Positions 12,535 to 23,928 of a stretch of DNA of 64,000 bases are shown in pieces. Within the stretch, counting starts at the first letter, position 1, and each line of letters starts with the position of its first letter. The DNA is taken from contig PUFA01000006.1 of NCBI GenBank assembly GCA_003508835.1, forward strand, positions 3,968,001 through 4,032,000, in the 5' to 3' direction. Under the pieces are notes generated by a model. The model saw only the letters and a list, made by a program, of their open reading frames with translations. It did not search any database and had not been told where the DNA came from. The DNA comes from Eonycteris spelaea (taxonomy: Eukaryota; Chordata; Mammalia; Chiroptera; Pteropodidae). The position numbers and the translations under genes were made by a program.

Positions 12535-12900
12535 TGAGCACCAGCTGCATGCCAGGTACTTTCCATGCATAATAACCACATTTAATCTTCATAACGATCT
12601 GGGGCCTAAAAGCGGCAGGGCCAGGACTGGAACCCAGGCCAGGGCTCTTTTCCACAAAGCCATGGCTGCCCCTCCCACAGAAACACTTTCCCCCAATCAC
12701 AACGAAAACCATTGTTTCTTGAACGTTGACTACCTGCTAAATAAGTGCTTTATAGGGATCAACTCAACTTAAACTACATGTGGTATGTTCATTGCCCACG
12801 TGTTAGATGTGGGGAGGCTGGTGCTAAGAGAGGTTCCAGGGATTTCCTGTTAGGAGGTGGAGGAGCCAGAATGCAAACGCAAGCTGGCTGAGTCGTGGTA
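12535..12900 (-). mobile_element. Two adjacent minus-strand MIR copies
   Basis: The first (12535-12670) reads GCACCAGCTGCATGCCAGGT, AATCTTCATAACGATCTGGG and CAGGACTGGAACCCAGGCCA. The second (12715-12900) reads TTGACTACCTGCTAAATAAG, TGCTAAGAGAGGTTCCAGGG and GAGCCAGAATGCAAACGCA. Both are diverged reverse-complement MIRs. Confidence 0.6.
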
Positions 12901-13884
12901 CTGCCTTTGGAGTCGCCGTGTGGTGTGTGGCCTTAGTGACTGGACACTGGCCTCGCAGCAGATGTCCATCTTGTTCTTTAGTCCTAAACCCTAGTTGGTG
13001 TTGTTACCTCTCCCTGTGTCTCAGCGTCGCCAGGCCTGGGCTCTTTTTACCGTCCCCTTAGTCCATATGGCACTGCAGTCCTCTATGTGAGTTAGTGTGT
13101 TTGTTCAACAGCTCCAAAAGCAACCGTGTAGCTGTGACCAAAGACAAGATAGAAGGTGTATTTCTCTCTCGGGGGCAGGTGCCTTTGCTTACGGTCTTCT
13201 TGTCCTACCATCCTTGGGGGCATGTTCCTGTCCATGTGGTCAGAGTTGGCTCACCACGACCCCAGCCTCCATGTTCCTTCCTGGAAAAAAAAAAATGGGC
13301 ATGTGGAGGGTGGGTCCTTTTTTTTCTGGCTGTAACCTACCAGCTGCATTCATTACGTTGGCCAGCACTGGCTGCAAGGGAGGCTGGGAAGTCTGGGTGT
13401 TCCTAAACCCAGCTGAAGCTTGGAGGCTTGGATTACTGAAAGGGAAAGGGTTACTGGGAGACATTTTCTGTCCCTGCCCCCTTCCCTGTGCCCAGCCAGA
13501 GCCTCACCCTTGGCCTCGACCCTTCTCTTTGTGAAATGTTCTCTGCAGCTTTCTGATGACCTCTCCCTGTTAGTCTCCAGATCCACATCCCCACATCCAG
13601 CCTGTCTTGTCACTACTGAGCCCACAGCCACTTTTACTTTTCTTTGCAGGTGAAAAATTCTACTTCATCTTGCTCATGCACCATACACGGTATCACACAT
13701 GGAGATCCTTTGCGGGGGCACTGAGTTAATGAAATGAAAATACTGTTTGCCTCCTGTCCACCCTATGGCCTTCCGCACTGGGTTTCAGCTTTTGAAGTAC
13801 AGAGGAAGGCTTGCTTTCCTGCTGTTTTTAAGATCAGCATGTTTCATTACTGTCAGTAAAATTTTTACCAGATTTTGACATATT

Positions 13885-13885
<1 letters not shown>

Positions 13886-13923
<38 letters not shown>
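13886..13923. repeat. (GT)19 microsatellite
   Basis: Uninterrupted 38-base GT run. Confidence 0.97.
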
Positions 13924-13928
<5 letters not shown>

Positions 13929-14914
13929 TTAAGCAAAGCAAAGAACTTTATCAAGCCCCACAAATTTGGGATCAGATTGACCTAAAATAGCCCTGGGCAC
14001 CAGGCCTGTTCCTGTCTTGCCTCAGTCTTATCTCACTTGGCTGGTGACCCGAGCTCTCTAGTCTAGAGCCCAAGGCAGATTCAAGCTGGCCTCCTGCCAA
14101 GGACTGGTAGAATCATCCTCTTGACAAAGCCCACCTCCCATCTCCGCTCTGATAAAGCCCTCTGGGTGTCCGCTCTAGCCTACAGCCATGTTGTCCCAAT
14201 GCCTTGGACATGGGAGGTGCTTTCCAGTTTGGTTTCAGAGCTTCAGGCCACCTTACCCAACTGTTGGCTCTCCCATCACTTCCCACAACCCTGGGGCCTT
14301 TGTGGCTCCAGCCAGTCACCCTGCCCTCTTCCCTATTGGGCTGTTCTAATAGCTAGACCTAATGGAAGTTTCCAGAAGTAGAAGCTGAGTTGTCTCATAT
14401 GTTAGCCAATTGGCCTTTGAAATTCAGGTTTCCTCATGGTTCTAATCTGGTTTCTAAGCTAGAGCTGTTGGGGCTTTGGCCTCAGTGGCAGAAATGTGGA
14501 CCCTATGACCCTTCTGCACCATCAGCAGAGGATACCCACCCACCCTGGGGCCTGAGGCTCAGGCCCGTGAGGGCCCCACCCCTGGGCCCTCTCAGGGAAA
14601 CTCTCTACCTCACGTCACCGGTGACTTTTGGATATGCCCTCACCGATTCTCTGGAGAAGCAGGGTTTTCTCTATTACTTTCAAGTTTATATTAAAAGAAA
14701 CACAGAAGGTAGAAAGGAGCCATTTTCTTAGTGTCACTTGGTCACGGTGATTAGAAACCATCCTTCTAAGGAGTCGAAGAGTTAAGTGGTAATGTGTTTT
14801 ACCAATCTGAGGCCTTCTTAGTTCCTATAATTTTGCCCCATGTCTGCACCACCGGTCCTAGCTGCACCCTTCTACTGCCCCTTTTTATTAAGAACCTTGA
14901 ACCTGTCATGAGGT

Positions 14915-15035
14915 GTAGAGCAAGGCAGCAGAGTGCACTGACCTAGGAATCTGAGGACTAGTGTGGCCATGAACTGGTCACCTCCCCCTGTGGCTCAGGT
15001 GCCCTCTCTGCAGAATGTAAGGGTGGGCTTTCTGG
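14915..15035 (+). mobile_element. MIR SINE, diverged
   Basis: GCAGCAGAGTGCACTGACCT, CATGAACTGGTCACCTCCCC and GTGGCTCAGGTGCCCTCTCT followed by GCAGAATGTAAGG resemble the MIR core. Confidence 0.45.
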
Positions 15036-15959
15036 CCCCTGGGCCCTACTGACTCCATCCATGACCTGGGTGGCTGATGTGTCCTGGTTGCTCCTCCCTC
15101 AGAGGGTACAAACAGAATGACCCTCCCCCGGGGAGCACCAGGCCCAGTGCACAGGCGTAGGCCGGATGCTGACCCTCGGCAGGCAGTGCTGGCCCAGTGA
15201 GTCATCTGATGACACTACAGTCACCTGACTGTCTTCCTCACTCCTACTACCTGGACTGGGAATTGCCCAAACCCCAGCCACTGGGTGTTTTCCCACCTGC
15301 CCCTGGAGAGTCTTGTGGCTCAGTGAGGGGTCAACTGCAGGACTGGACAAAGTAGCATCCTCTTTGGCCAGCTGACCCTCACTCAGATTCTGAGAATTCA
15401 CCACATAGTCATGCCGCAGGGTCTTATTCATCCATCAGAAGAAGCAAAGCTTACTACTAGCTAGTATTGGGGGGTATTTTGAGATCATTGCTGGAAAAGG
15501 TCAATAGAAATAGTAAGTGTAGTCAGCCTGTTATCATCCAGACCCAGTACCTATGGGCCTCTCTCCCACACAAGTGCTGCCCGGTCGGGGAATCCCAGAC
15601 CAGCCTGGAGAACAGTTCTCCCTCCACACTGCAGAAGTCTGCCTTGTCTGACTTTTAGATGACTTCTGCCTACCTTAGCTTAGATAAGTGAGGCCTGGGG
15701 CAGTGCCACCAGGATAGACTCCCGTTTCTCCTGTCTGGCAGCCAGAGCAAGGTTAGGACATAAGTTAGAAGGCCTCCTTCGCTCTTGAGCCCCTAGACGC
15801 CGGCTGATGTTCTCACTGGAGATACAGCCATGTCCCTGGGGCCAAGCCAGTGCTCTCATAGAACAGAAAGCCAGACACCGCAGTGCCCATTGCGCCACAG
15901 AAGCCATAGGGGGCATTGATTCATTGAGGTGGAGGATGAGCCCTGGCCAGGGGTCAGGA

Positions 15960-16100
15960 GGCACAGGCCAGTCTAGCTTTGCCACCAGCACTGCGCAGTT
16001 TTAGGGAAAAAAAAAAAAAATCACATTATCCTTTTAGGCCACAGAATCCTGGTCTGTCAAGTGAGAGGACTGGCCTAAATACCCAATCTCTAAGACTCCA
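15960..16100 (+). mobile_element. MIR fragment interrupted by a poly-A run
   Basis: CTAGCTTTGCCACCAGCACT before, and GAATCCTGGTCTGTCAAGTG plus AGAGGACTGGCC after, an A-run at about 16006-16020. Confidence 0.4.
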
Positions 16101-17224
16101 TTAGGAAACCATGGTTAACCTCAGTTCTCCTGGCAAAGACTAAAAGTTTATACCAGACATTCAGAGTCATCACTTATGCCCGGTTTGGGTCTCGAGGTAA
16201 ATATTGATTGTAAGAGTAACCGTTTGTCCCAGTTTGCCTGGGACAGCCTGGTTTATTCCTACTGCTCCTCCATAATCATTAGTAACATCTCTTTTACTCG
16301 AAAGTGCCCTAATTTGGATGATGTCTTGCATGGCCCTCCTACTGATGGCAATATAATGAAATGGTTTCTCTGTCATCCCCACATTGGCCCTGCTTTGGAG
16401 GATGCCATCTCGCCTGTGTCAAAGGAAGTCTTTGCTCAAAGAATAGCCTTTGCTGAGTTGTGACCTTCCATTGACAAAAATCAATCACGCATTTGCTGGA
16501 GGGATGTCATTCGAAGACACGGGTGATCTCATACATCATTCTCTGTCCCTGTCGAAGTAGCACATGAAAAAGTTCTTTTCAAGCAACCCTTTGCTTCCTG
16601 CAAGAACTGAGAAATTTCTTCCTCTCTGGCTATAAGGACTCTGTAATAGACCACATCTCTCTTTTCTCCTTGGCTGCCAGGAAGCTCAGATATAAGTGTG
16701 TAGCTGAACTATAGAAACAATGTAAGCCCTTATGATTAGTATGCCCGTGTTCTTTCCACCCCACCAATTCTGACTTCCTGACTTATTTACATTTTCCTTT
16801 GTTCTGATTTGTTGTTGTTATTTAGTTTTCTTTCTTGATGGCTTATCGTTCTTTTATAAATATTTATAAAATTTTGTTATAGTTACTTTGAATTCTTTGT
16901 AGAATCAAGATGGAAAGGAAACACAAAAGGAGTAAACTGATAGTACATAATTTTTAGCTAACAGATCAAACCACCTGCTCCTCTATTTCATGTCATTTTT
17001 CTGAGGTCCTGCCATTTGAGAGACATTTTTTGAGTCTTCAGACTTGTTACCTTTTTATGAAAATGGAAAGAGCAAACTCTACAAATCTGCATCAGCAAAT
17101 ATCTGGTAAAAAGCAGGGCAAGAGCGTGAAGGGAGCCTGAGGTCAGGGTGCCAGGGACACGGGACACTTACAAGAGAGGGAGGAAGACCACAGAGACACT
17201 GGTCCCTCACTCAGGTCCTCACCT

Positions 17225-17420
17225 GTGGGTGGCTGAGGAATGAACTCTAACCACAGAGAGCCTGGGCTCAGGTGCCAGTCTTGCCTCATATGAAAATGTG
17301 AGACCTTAGAAGGCCACCTTCCCTCTGTGGTCATCAGTTTTCTCCACCGGAAAATAAGGTGCCTGAGTGAGACAGAGTCCACAGTGACTTCCAGGTTTGA
17401 AATCCTGACTGTGCTTCTTG
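17225..17420 (+). mobile_element. MIR SINE
   Basis: GAGCCTGGGCTCAGGTGCCA, GTCATCAGTTTTCTCCACCG and GAAAATAAGGTGCCTGAGTG follow the MIR core in plus orientation. Confidence 0.55.
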
Positions 17421-17924
17421 GAAGAAGGGCCCTGAGATGCACTTGGGGCCCAGGAAGCCTAGGCTGCCTGACTTTCGGCTGGCCCTGGGAGGACGCACAC
17501 ACTTGCTGCTCCAGCTTTGCCCCTCGGCTTGGCAGGGACCCACATTCTGAGCCACTTCCAGGATACCCCTGGGGCACTTCCTAGCAAGGAAAGGCTACAA
17601 AGCTGGAGGAACCTGCGAGAATGATTCTCCCAGCCGGTCCGGTGGTCACAGCTGTGTTAGACTGTGAGCTGCCACAGGCGAGAGCAGTGGCTTTAGCTTC
17701 ACTATAAAACACGGGCTGGGATGTGGGTTAGAAGGGAGTAAAGGCCATGAACGAGGCCCCCCCGGACACCTTTAGAATCCAAGGTCAAAGAGAGAGTAGT
17801 AGTAACCTGAGAATAATCTGTCCCTTGGAAAGTGCATCCCTGTTTAAGCCACCAGCACCCCCTCCTGCCGCCTTTCCAGTGGCGTCCATGTCCATGACTG
17901 TGGTGGACCCCACTGCGGTCCCAA

Positions 17925-18040
17925 GGCACAGGTGAGGAAGGAGTCATTGTTTCCATCTTCTGAATTAGGCAACTGATGCTTAGGGAGCTAAAATCCACTC
18001 AGGGGCACTCAAAGAGCAGAGGCTGGAACCCAGGGCTCCC
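17925..18040 (-). mobile_element. MIR SINE, minus strand
   Basis: CCATCTTCTGAATTAGGCAA, CTGATGCTTAGGGAGCTAAA and GCAGAGGCTGGAACCCAGGG are a diverged reverse-complement MIR core. Confidence 0.6.
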
Positions 18041-18284
18041 ACCCAGAAATGTCCTGTCTCCTGCTCCTGATGTCCCTCACAGCCGGAGTTCCCAGAACCA
18101 CAGTTGGCATTCGAGTCACCCAACGGCATTGTGAAGGTGGATGAGGGAGAGATGGGCAGTGCTCAGGTGCAAAGCCAGGGCAGGCGTTTCTGCTCGAATC
18201 TCCCTAGTGAACCTTTTAGGACTCTCACTGGGTTTCACAGAGAGCTGCTCAGGCTGTGGACAAATCATAGTAACTCTTCTCTTT

Positions 18285-18307
18285 TGTGTGTGTGTGTGTG
18301 TGTGTGT
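18285..18307. repeat. (TG)n microsatellite
   Basis: A 23-base uninterrupted TG run. Confidence 0.95.
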
Positions 18308-18755
18308 ATTTCCATGTGTGTGTTTTGTCACACAGAAGAACGTGAATTCCCGCCCAAGGCCGTTGATCTCAACACAGGGCTAAAGGGAGAAGAGGCTGGG
18401 CAGAGCCACCCACGGCATCCAGCGTGGCTTCTCTCGTGCCGGGACCAGGGATGACTGGGCCATGCACACAGACGTCTCCAGCCTTCAACAGTTCGCATAG
18501 CACACAGGGGACTCCTGGGGGGCCACTTGCCACTGCCAACTGAAACAATATGATGGCAACACTGACGTCCTGCACGACGTTTCCACAACAGACATTCAGG
18601 CAGAAAGTGCTGGCGCATTTTCTGTCTGCAAAATAGAGGACCATGCCTCTCTGGTGTGAATAGTTTGAGCCCCGATGATCCGCTCTGAGTCCACTCACAG
18701 CCAGTGACACTTGCAAAAAAACCTCCCAAAGCCGGCTTGGGTTTGGTTTCTTCAG

Positions 18756-18865
18756 CTCTTGACCAATGTGGCCGAAGCCAGACTCCTCCCTGGGACACTT
18801 GGATTATTCATAAATGCAGCCTGCCCCGACCTCCCTGAATAGCATCTGAAGTCTCCATGGAGGTC
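18756..18865 (+). promoter_or_regulatory. HIVEP3: 5' end of the giant exon: candidate splice acceptors and 5' UTR
   Basis: Two plausible acceptors precede the start codon. One is TTTGGTTTCTTCAG ending at 18755. The other is the pyrimidine-rich CCCCGACCTCCCTGAATAG ending at 18842. I cannot decide between them without transcripts. If the upstream one is used, the leader contains two short reading frames, 18766-18813 and 18814-18849. The TAA of the first is immediately followed by the ATG of the second, and both lie in another frame than the main ORF. Which 5' exons join here is not visible in the window. Confidence 0.5.
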
Positions 18866-21800
18866 ATGGATCCTGAACAAAGTGTCAAGGGCACCAAGAA
18901 GGCTGAGGGAAGTCCCCGGAAGCGGCTGACTAAAGGAGAAGCTGTTCAGACCAGTGTTTCGACCAGTGCCCCGTACCCAGGCAGCAGCTCGGCTGCCACC
19001 CCTGAGGGCCCCCTCCAGGAGCTCCTCGCCCCACAGCCCTTCCCGGGCCCCTCATCAATTCTTAGGGAAAGCTCTCAGGAGAAAATGGGCCAGCAGCAGA
19101 AGCCCCCCAAGAGGTCCTCCATCGAAGCCTCTGTCCATATCTCACAGCTTCCTCAGCACCCTCTGACACCAGCATTCATGTCACCTGGCAAACCCGAGCA
19201 CCTCCTGGAGGGGTCCACGTGGCAGCTTGTCGACCCCATGAGACCTGGACCCTCAAGCTCCTTTGTGACCCCCGGCCTCCATCCTCAGAGCCCGCTCCTC
19301 CCTTCCCATGCTTCCATCATCCCCCCCGAGGACCTGCCTGGCATCCCCAAAGTCTTTGTGCCTCGTCCCTCCCAGGTCCCCTTGAAGCCCACAGAGGAGG
19401 CGCACAAGAAGGAGAGGAAACCCCAGAAGCCAGGCAAGTACATCTGCCAGTACTGCAGCCGTCCCTGCGCCAAGCCCAGCGTGCTCCAGAAACACATCCG
19501 CTCACACACGGGCGAGAGGCCCTACCCCTGCGGCCCCTGTGGCTTCTCCTTCAAGACCAAGAGTAACCTCTACAAGCACAGGAAGTCCCATGCCCACCGC
19601 ATCAAAGCTGGCCTGGCCTCTGGCGTGGGCACTGAGCTGTACCCCCCAGGGCTGGAGATGGAGAGGATTCCAGGGGAAGAGTTCGAGGAGCCCACGAAGG
19701 AGAAAGCACTGATTCGGAAGAGGAAACGGGCACCGCATCCACTCACCCCGCAGAGTTGTCCCCCAAGCCTAAGCACCCCCTTCTGTCCAGCGGTTTGTAT
19801 AGCTCGGGGAGCCAGGGTTCCAGCCATGAACGCTGTTCCTTGTCCCAGTCCAGCTCAGCCCAGTCACTCGAGGACCCCACTCCATTTGCAGAACCCTCAT
19901 CAGAACACCCCCTGAGCCATAAACCCGAAGACACCCACACCATAAAGCAGAAGCTGGCCCTCCGCTTGAGCGAGAGGAAAAAGGTGATCGACGAACAGGC
20001 GTTTCTGAGCCCAGGCAGCAAAGGCAGTACTGAATCCGGGTATTTCTCCCGCTCGGAAAGCGCCGAGCAGCAGGTCAGCCCCCCGAACACCAACGCCAGG
20101 TCCTACACGGAGATCATCTTTGGCAAGTGTGGGCGGATCGGGCAGCGGACCACCATGCTGACGGCCACCTCCACCCAGCCCCTCCTGCCCCTGTCCACCG
20201 AAGACAAGCCCAGCCTGGTGCCTTTGTCTGTGCCCCGGACGCAGGTCATCGAGCACATCACCAAGCTCATCACCATCAACGAGGCTGTGGTGGATACCAG
20301 CGAGATAGACAGCGTGAAACCCAGGAGGAGCTCGCTGTCACGGCGTAGCAGCATGGAGTCACCCAAATCCAGCCTCTACCGGGAGCCTCTGTCGTCCCAC
20401 AGCGAGAAGACAAAGCCCGAACAATCACTGCTGAGCCTCCAGCACCCGCCCAGCACCACTCCCCCTGTGCCTCTGCTGAGAAGCCACTCAATGCCTTCTG
20501 CCGCCTGCACCCTCGGTACCCCCCACCACACCTTCCGCGGTAGCTACTCCTTCGACGACCACATCACCGACTCCGAAGCTCTGAGCCGCAGCAGTCAAGT
20601 GTTTACCTCCCACCCCCGGATGCTCAAGCGCCAGCCGGCCATCGAACTACCTTTGGGAGGGGAGTACAGTTCCGAGGAGGCAGGGCCAAGCAGCAAAGAC
20701 ACAGCCCCCAAACCCGCGGACGAGCCGGAACCCAAGGAAAGCGAACTCACCAAAAAGACCAAGAAGGGCTTGAAAACAAAAGGGGTGATCTATGAATGTA
20801 ACATATGTGGTGCTCGGTACAAGAAAAGGGACAACTACGAGGCCCATAAGAAATACTACTGCTCAGAGCTTCAGATCGCAAAGCCCGTCTCTGCCGGTGC
20901 TCACACGTCTCCCGAAGCCGAGAAGAGTCAGGCTGAGCACGAGCCTTGGTCTCAGATGATGCATTACAAACTGGGGACCACCTTGGAGCTCACGCCACTG
21001 AGGAAGAGGAGGAAAGAGAAGAGCCTGGGGGACGAGGAGGAGCCGCCTGCCTTTGAGTCCACAAAGAGTCAGTTTGGCAGCCCCGGGCCGTCTGATGCTG
21101 CTCGGAACCTTCCTCCTGAGTCCACCAAGTCACCAGCAGAACCAAGTAAGTCAGCGCCCTCCCTGGAGGGACCCTCGGGCTTCCAGCCAAGGACTCCCAA
21201 GCCAGGGTCCGGTTCCGAATCAGGGAAGGAGAGGAGAACAACGTCCAAAGAAATTTCTGTCATCCAGCACACCAGCTCCTTTGAGAAGTCCGACTCTCTG
21301 GAGCAGCCCAGTGGCTTGGAAGGGGAAGACAAGTCTCCGGCCCCGTTCTCGTCACCCCGCCTTGCCCCTCATGGACGTTCCGCTCACTCCCTGCAGCCCA
21401 AGTTGGTCCGCCAGCCCAACATTCAGGTTCCCGAGATCCTGGTGACCGAGGAGCCTGACCGGCCAGACACAGAGCCGGAGCCACCATCCAAGGAGCCTGA
21501 GAAGACGGAGGAGTTCCAGTGGCCCCAGCGCAGCCAGACGCTCGCCCAGCTCCCGGCAGAGAAGCTGCCACCCAAGAAGAAGAGACTTCGCCTGGCAGAG
21601 ATGGCCCAGTCATCGGGGGAGTCCAGCTTCGAGTCTTCCGTGCCTCTATCCCGCAGCCCAAGCCAAGAAAGCAGTGTCTCTCTGAGCGGGTCCAGCCGCT
21701 CTGCTTCCTTCGAGAGGGATGACCACGGAAAAGCCGAGGCCCCCGGGCCCTCGTCCGACATGCGCTCCAAACCCTTGGGCACACACATGCTGACCGTCCC

Positions 21801-23928
21801 CAGCCACCACCCACACGCCCGAGAGATGCGGAGGTCGGCCTCAGAGCAGAGCCCCAACGTTTCCCATCCCACCCACATGACCGAGACACGCAGCAAATCG
21901 TTCGACTACGGCAGCTTGTCCTTGACAGGCCCTTCTGCACCGGCCCCAGGGCACCAGCAGCCCCAGTGGCCCCGCCAGAGAGAAGGAAATGCTTTTTGGT
22001 GAGACAGGCATCTCTGAGCAGGCCTCCAGAAACAGAGCCGGAGGCTGCCCCCAAGGGAAGACAAGAGAGCGAGGAATCAAAGCCCTCATCCAGTAAACCT
22101 TCGGGCAAAAGCTCACTGCCCCAGATCGCCTCAGCAGCCCCCTCGCACAGTGGGCACCCGGGAGGCAAGAGCCAGGTGCAGGACAGACCCCCGCTGGGGT
22201 CCACTCCGCCCTACACAGAAGCGCTCCAGGTGTTCCACCACCCCCTTGCCCAGCTCCCCCTGCATGAGAAACCATACCTGCCTCCGCCCGTCTCCCTTTT
22301 CTCCTTCCAGCACCTCTTGCAGCATGAGCCAGGACAGTCTTCAGAATTCTTCTCCACCCAGGCCATGTCCAGCCTCCTGTCCTCGCCGTACTCCATGCCC
22401 CCACTTCCTCCCTCCTTATTTCAAGCCCCACCCCTCCCTATCCAACCTACTGTTCTGCACCCAGGCCAGCTCCACCTCCCCCAGCTCATGCCTCACCCAG
22501 CCAACATCCCCTTCCGGCAGCCCCCTTCGTTTCTCCCCATGTCATACCCGTCCTCCTCAGCGCTCTCTTCTGGGTTTTTCCTGCCTCTGCAGTCCCAGTT
22601 TGCCCTTCAGCTCCCTGGCGATGTGGAAAGCCATCTGCCGCCAATCAAAACCAGCCTGGCCCCACTGGTGACAGGAACCGCTGGCCTCACCCCCAGCACA
22701 GAGTACAGCAGTGATATCCAGCTGCCCCCCGTGGACCTCCCAGCCAGCTCCTCAGTGCCCACATCAGCCACCCCCCTGGTCCTGCCCGCCTGTCCAGACA
22801 CCATGGTGTCCCTGGTTGTGCCCGTCCGAATTCAGACCAACATGCCATCCTATGGGAGCGCCATGTACACCACCCTTTCCCAGATCCTGGTCACCCAGTC
22901 CCAAGGCAGCTCAGCAACTATGGCCCTTCCCATGTTCGAGGAGCCCCCATGCAAAGGGACAGCAGCGGTGTGTGGGGCAGACATGTACAAGGTCGGGCCT
23001 GGGCCAGCCGGGGGAAGTGAAGAGCAGAGCAGGGGTTTCCAGACTCCATACCTGAGAGTGCCTGTGACATTACCTGAAAGGAAAGGCACTTCCCTGTCAT
23101 CAGAGAGTGTCTTGAGCCTGGAGGGGGCTTCATCCACAGTGGGGGGAAGCAAACGCGTCCTTTCGCCAGCTGGCAGCCTTGAACTTACCATGGAAACCCA
23201 GCAGCAAAAAAGGGTGAAGGAGGAGGAGGCTTCCAAGGCGGATGAAAAACTCGAGCTGGTAAAACCATGCAGCGTGGTGCTTACCAGCACTGAGGATGGC
23301 AAGAGGCCAGAGAAATCCCGCTCGGGCAGCCAGGGCCAGGGCAGGAGGGAGCTAGAATCGCTATCCAGCCTGCCCTCAGATCCATCTGACCCAAAGGAGA
23401 TTCCTCTTCTTCCTCACCCCACACTGTCCCATGGGACAGCCCCAGGCTCAGATGCTTTGAAGGAATATGCCCAGTCATCTGGTAAACCTCACCGAAGAGC
23501 ATTGCCCCCACTGAGTGTGAAGAAAGAAGATTCCAAGGAACAACCTGACCTCCCTTCACTGGCACCTCCCAGCTCACTTCCTCTGTCAGAAACACCCCCC
23601 AGACCAGCCAAGCCGCAAGAAGGTACGGACTCCAAGAAGGTACTGCAGTTCCCCAGCCTCCACACGACCACTAATGTCAGTTGGTGCTATTTAAACTACA
23701 TTAAGCCAAATCACATCCAGCATGCAGATAGGAGGTCCTCTGTTTACGCTGGTTGGTGCATAAGTTTGTACAACCCCAAACCTTCCGGGGGTTTCCACTA
23801 AAGCTGCTTTGTCCCTCCTGAGGTCTAAGCAGAAGGTGAGCAAAGAGACATACACCATGGCCACAGCTCCACATCCGGAGACAGGAAGGCTCGTGCCATC
23901 CAGCTCCCGCAAGCCCCGCATGACAGAG
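18866..23928 (+). CDS. HIVEP3: HIVEP3 giant coding exon: start codon, ZAS1 fingers, CHHC finger, NLS; three one-base frame breaks
   Basis: Encodes the N-terminal part of the nuclear zinc-finger factor HIVEP3. The start chosen is the ATG at 18866 (G at -3, G at +4, then MDPEQSV). An in-frame ATG at 18857 has T at -3 and would add only MEV. Residues 1-193 are Pro/Ser-rich. ZAS1 has two C-x2-C-x12-H-x3-H fingers at residues 194-214 and 222-242. A third finger of CHHC type lies near residue 645 (20797-20862) and a basic stretch PPKKKRLRL at 21568-21594. The conserved block with [15 protein letters not shown] is near 23675-23720. Length is 5063 nt, one short of a multiple of three. Reading needs frame changes at about 19697 (-1), 21950 (-1) and 23779 (+1), after which similarity resumes at once. 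The exon ends at a full codon GAG before GTAAGT (phase 0). Confidence 0.95.
19445..19591 (+). other. HIVEP3: ZAS1 zinc-finger pair
   Basis: Two tandem C2H2 fingers joined by the canonical THTGERPY-type linker (here SHTGERPYP). The ligands are C194, C197, H210 and H214, then C222, C225, H238 and H242, counted from the ATG at 18866. All eight are present. In the ZAS family this pair binds kappaB-like sites independently of ZAS2. The recognition-helix region is intact and lies upstream of the first frame break, so this domain would be made even if the breaks are real. Confidence 0.95.
19694..19698 (+). other. HIVEP3: Frame break 1 in HIVEP3 (one base missing)
   Basis: Up to codon ACG (19694-19696) the frame reads EEFEEPT. 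The next in-frame codons give [11 protein letters not shown], which is unlike HIVEP3. Reading from 19699 in the frame one base earlier gives [10 protein letters not shown], matching human HIVEP3. One base, probably a G making ACGGAAGG, is missing. If real, the shifted frame runs to a stop at 19913-19915. Confidence 0.85.
20797..20862 (+). other. HIVEP3: Central CHHC zinc finger of HIVEP3
   Basis: The segment begins with the [17 protein letters not shown] motif and ends in KKYYC. It therefore has two cysteines, a histidine and a closing cysteine: the non-classical central finger found in all HIVEP proteins. It sits in the reading frame used after the first frame break (19699 onward). It is preceded by a Lys-rich [11 protein letters not shown] stretch. 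Its role in the family is less well defined than that of the ZAS pairs. Confidence 0.85.
21949..21951 (+). other. HIVEP3: Frame break 2 in HIVEP3 (one base missing)
   Basis: The frame reads [12 protein letters not shown] to 21948. It then goes off into [10 protein letters not shown] and a stop at 22000-22002. The family sequence resumes at 21951 in the next frame ([16 protein letters not shown]). One base is missing from the codon starting at 21949, either the T of a valine GTG or one G of a GGGG run. Confidence 0.85.
23778..23780 (+). other. HIVEP3: Frame break 3 in HIVEP3 (one extra base)
   Basis: After CISLYNP the sequence reads CCCC-AAA-CC. Removing one A restores [19 protein letters not shown], which matches the strongly conserved HIVEP block and runs in frame to the donor at 23928. 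As written, the frame ends at TAA 23799-23801. The extra base lies in a short homopolymer context. Confidence 0.85.

Larger units (their letters stand above)
1..18755 (+). other. HIVEP3 intron (and possibly 5' UTR) upstream of the giant exon
   Basis: No coding exon supported. Left to right: 1-600 unassigned; 600-905 LTR-like; 1100-2420 L1M/HAL1-like; 2985-5520 L1M; 5830-5870 TG/CA repeats; 5870-6640 unassigned; MIR and L2 from 6640 to 8420; 8935-10860 L1M with LTR insertion and purine tract; 10860-11570 unassigned; several MIRs to 12900; 12900-13885 and 13924-14915 unassigned apart from a TG repeat; 15030-15960 unassigned; 16100-17225 mostly unassigned, AT-rich near 16790-16920, with a GTTTGTCCCAGTTTGCCTGG stretch near 16220 that may be a remnant of an old DNA element; 17420-17925 and 18040-18755 unassigned apart from a TG repeat. 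A noncoding 5' exon could be present but would not be visible. Confidence 0.7.

Noticed and set aside
19913..22002. Reading the giant exon as two or three separate genes because of the internal stops
   Set aside because: All three pieces are consecutive parts of one HIVEP3 protein and need only one-base corrections. No promoters, splice sites or gaps separate them.
21260..22204. 314-codon open frame on the minus strand
   Set aside because: It lies wholly opposite the GC-rich HIVEP3 giant exon, has no recognisable domain, and is a shadow of coding-strand codon bias.
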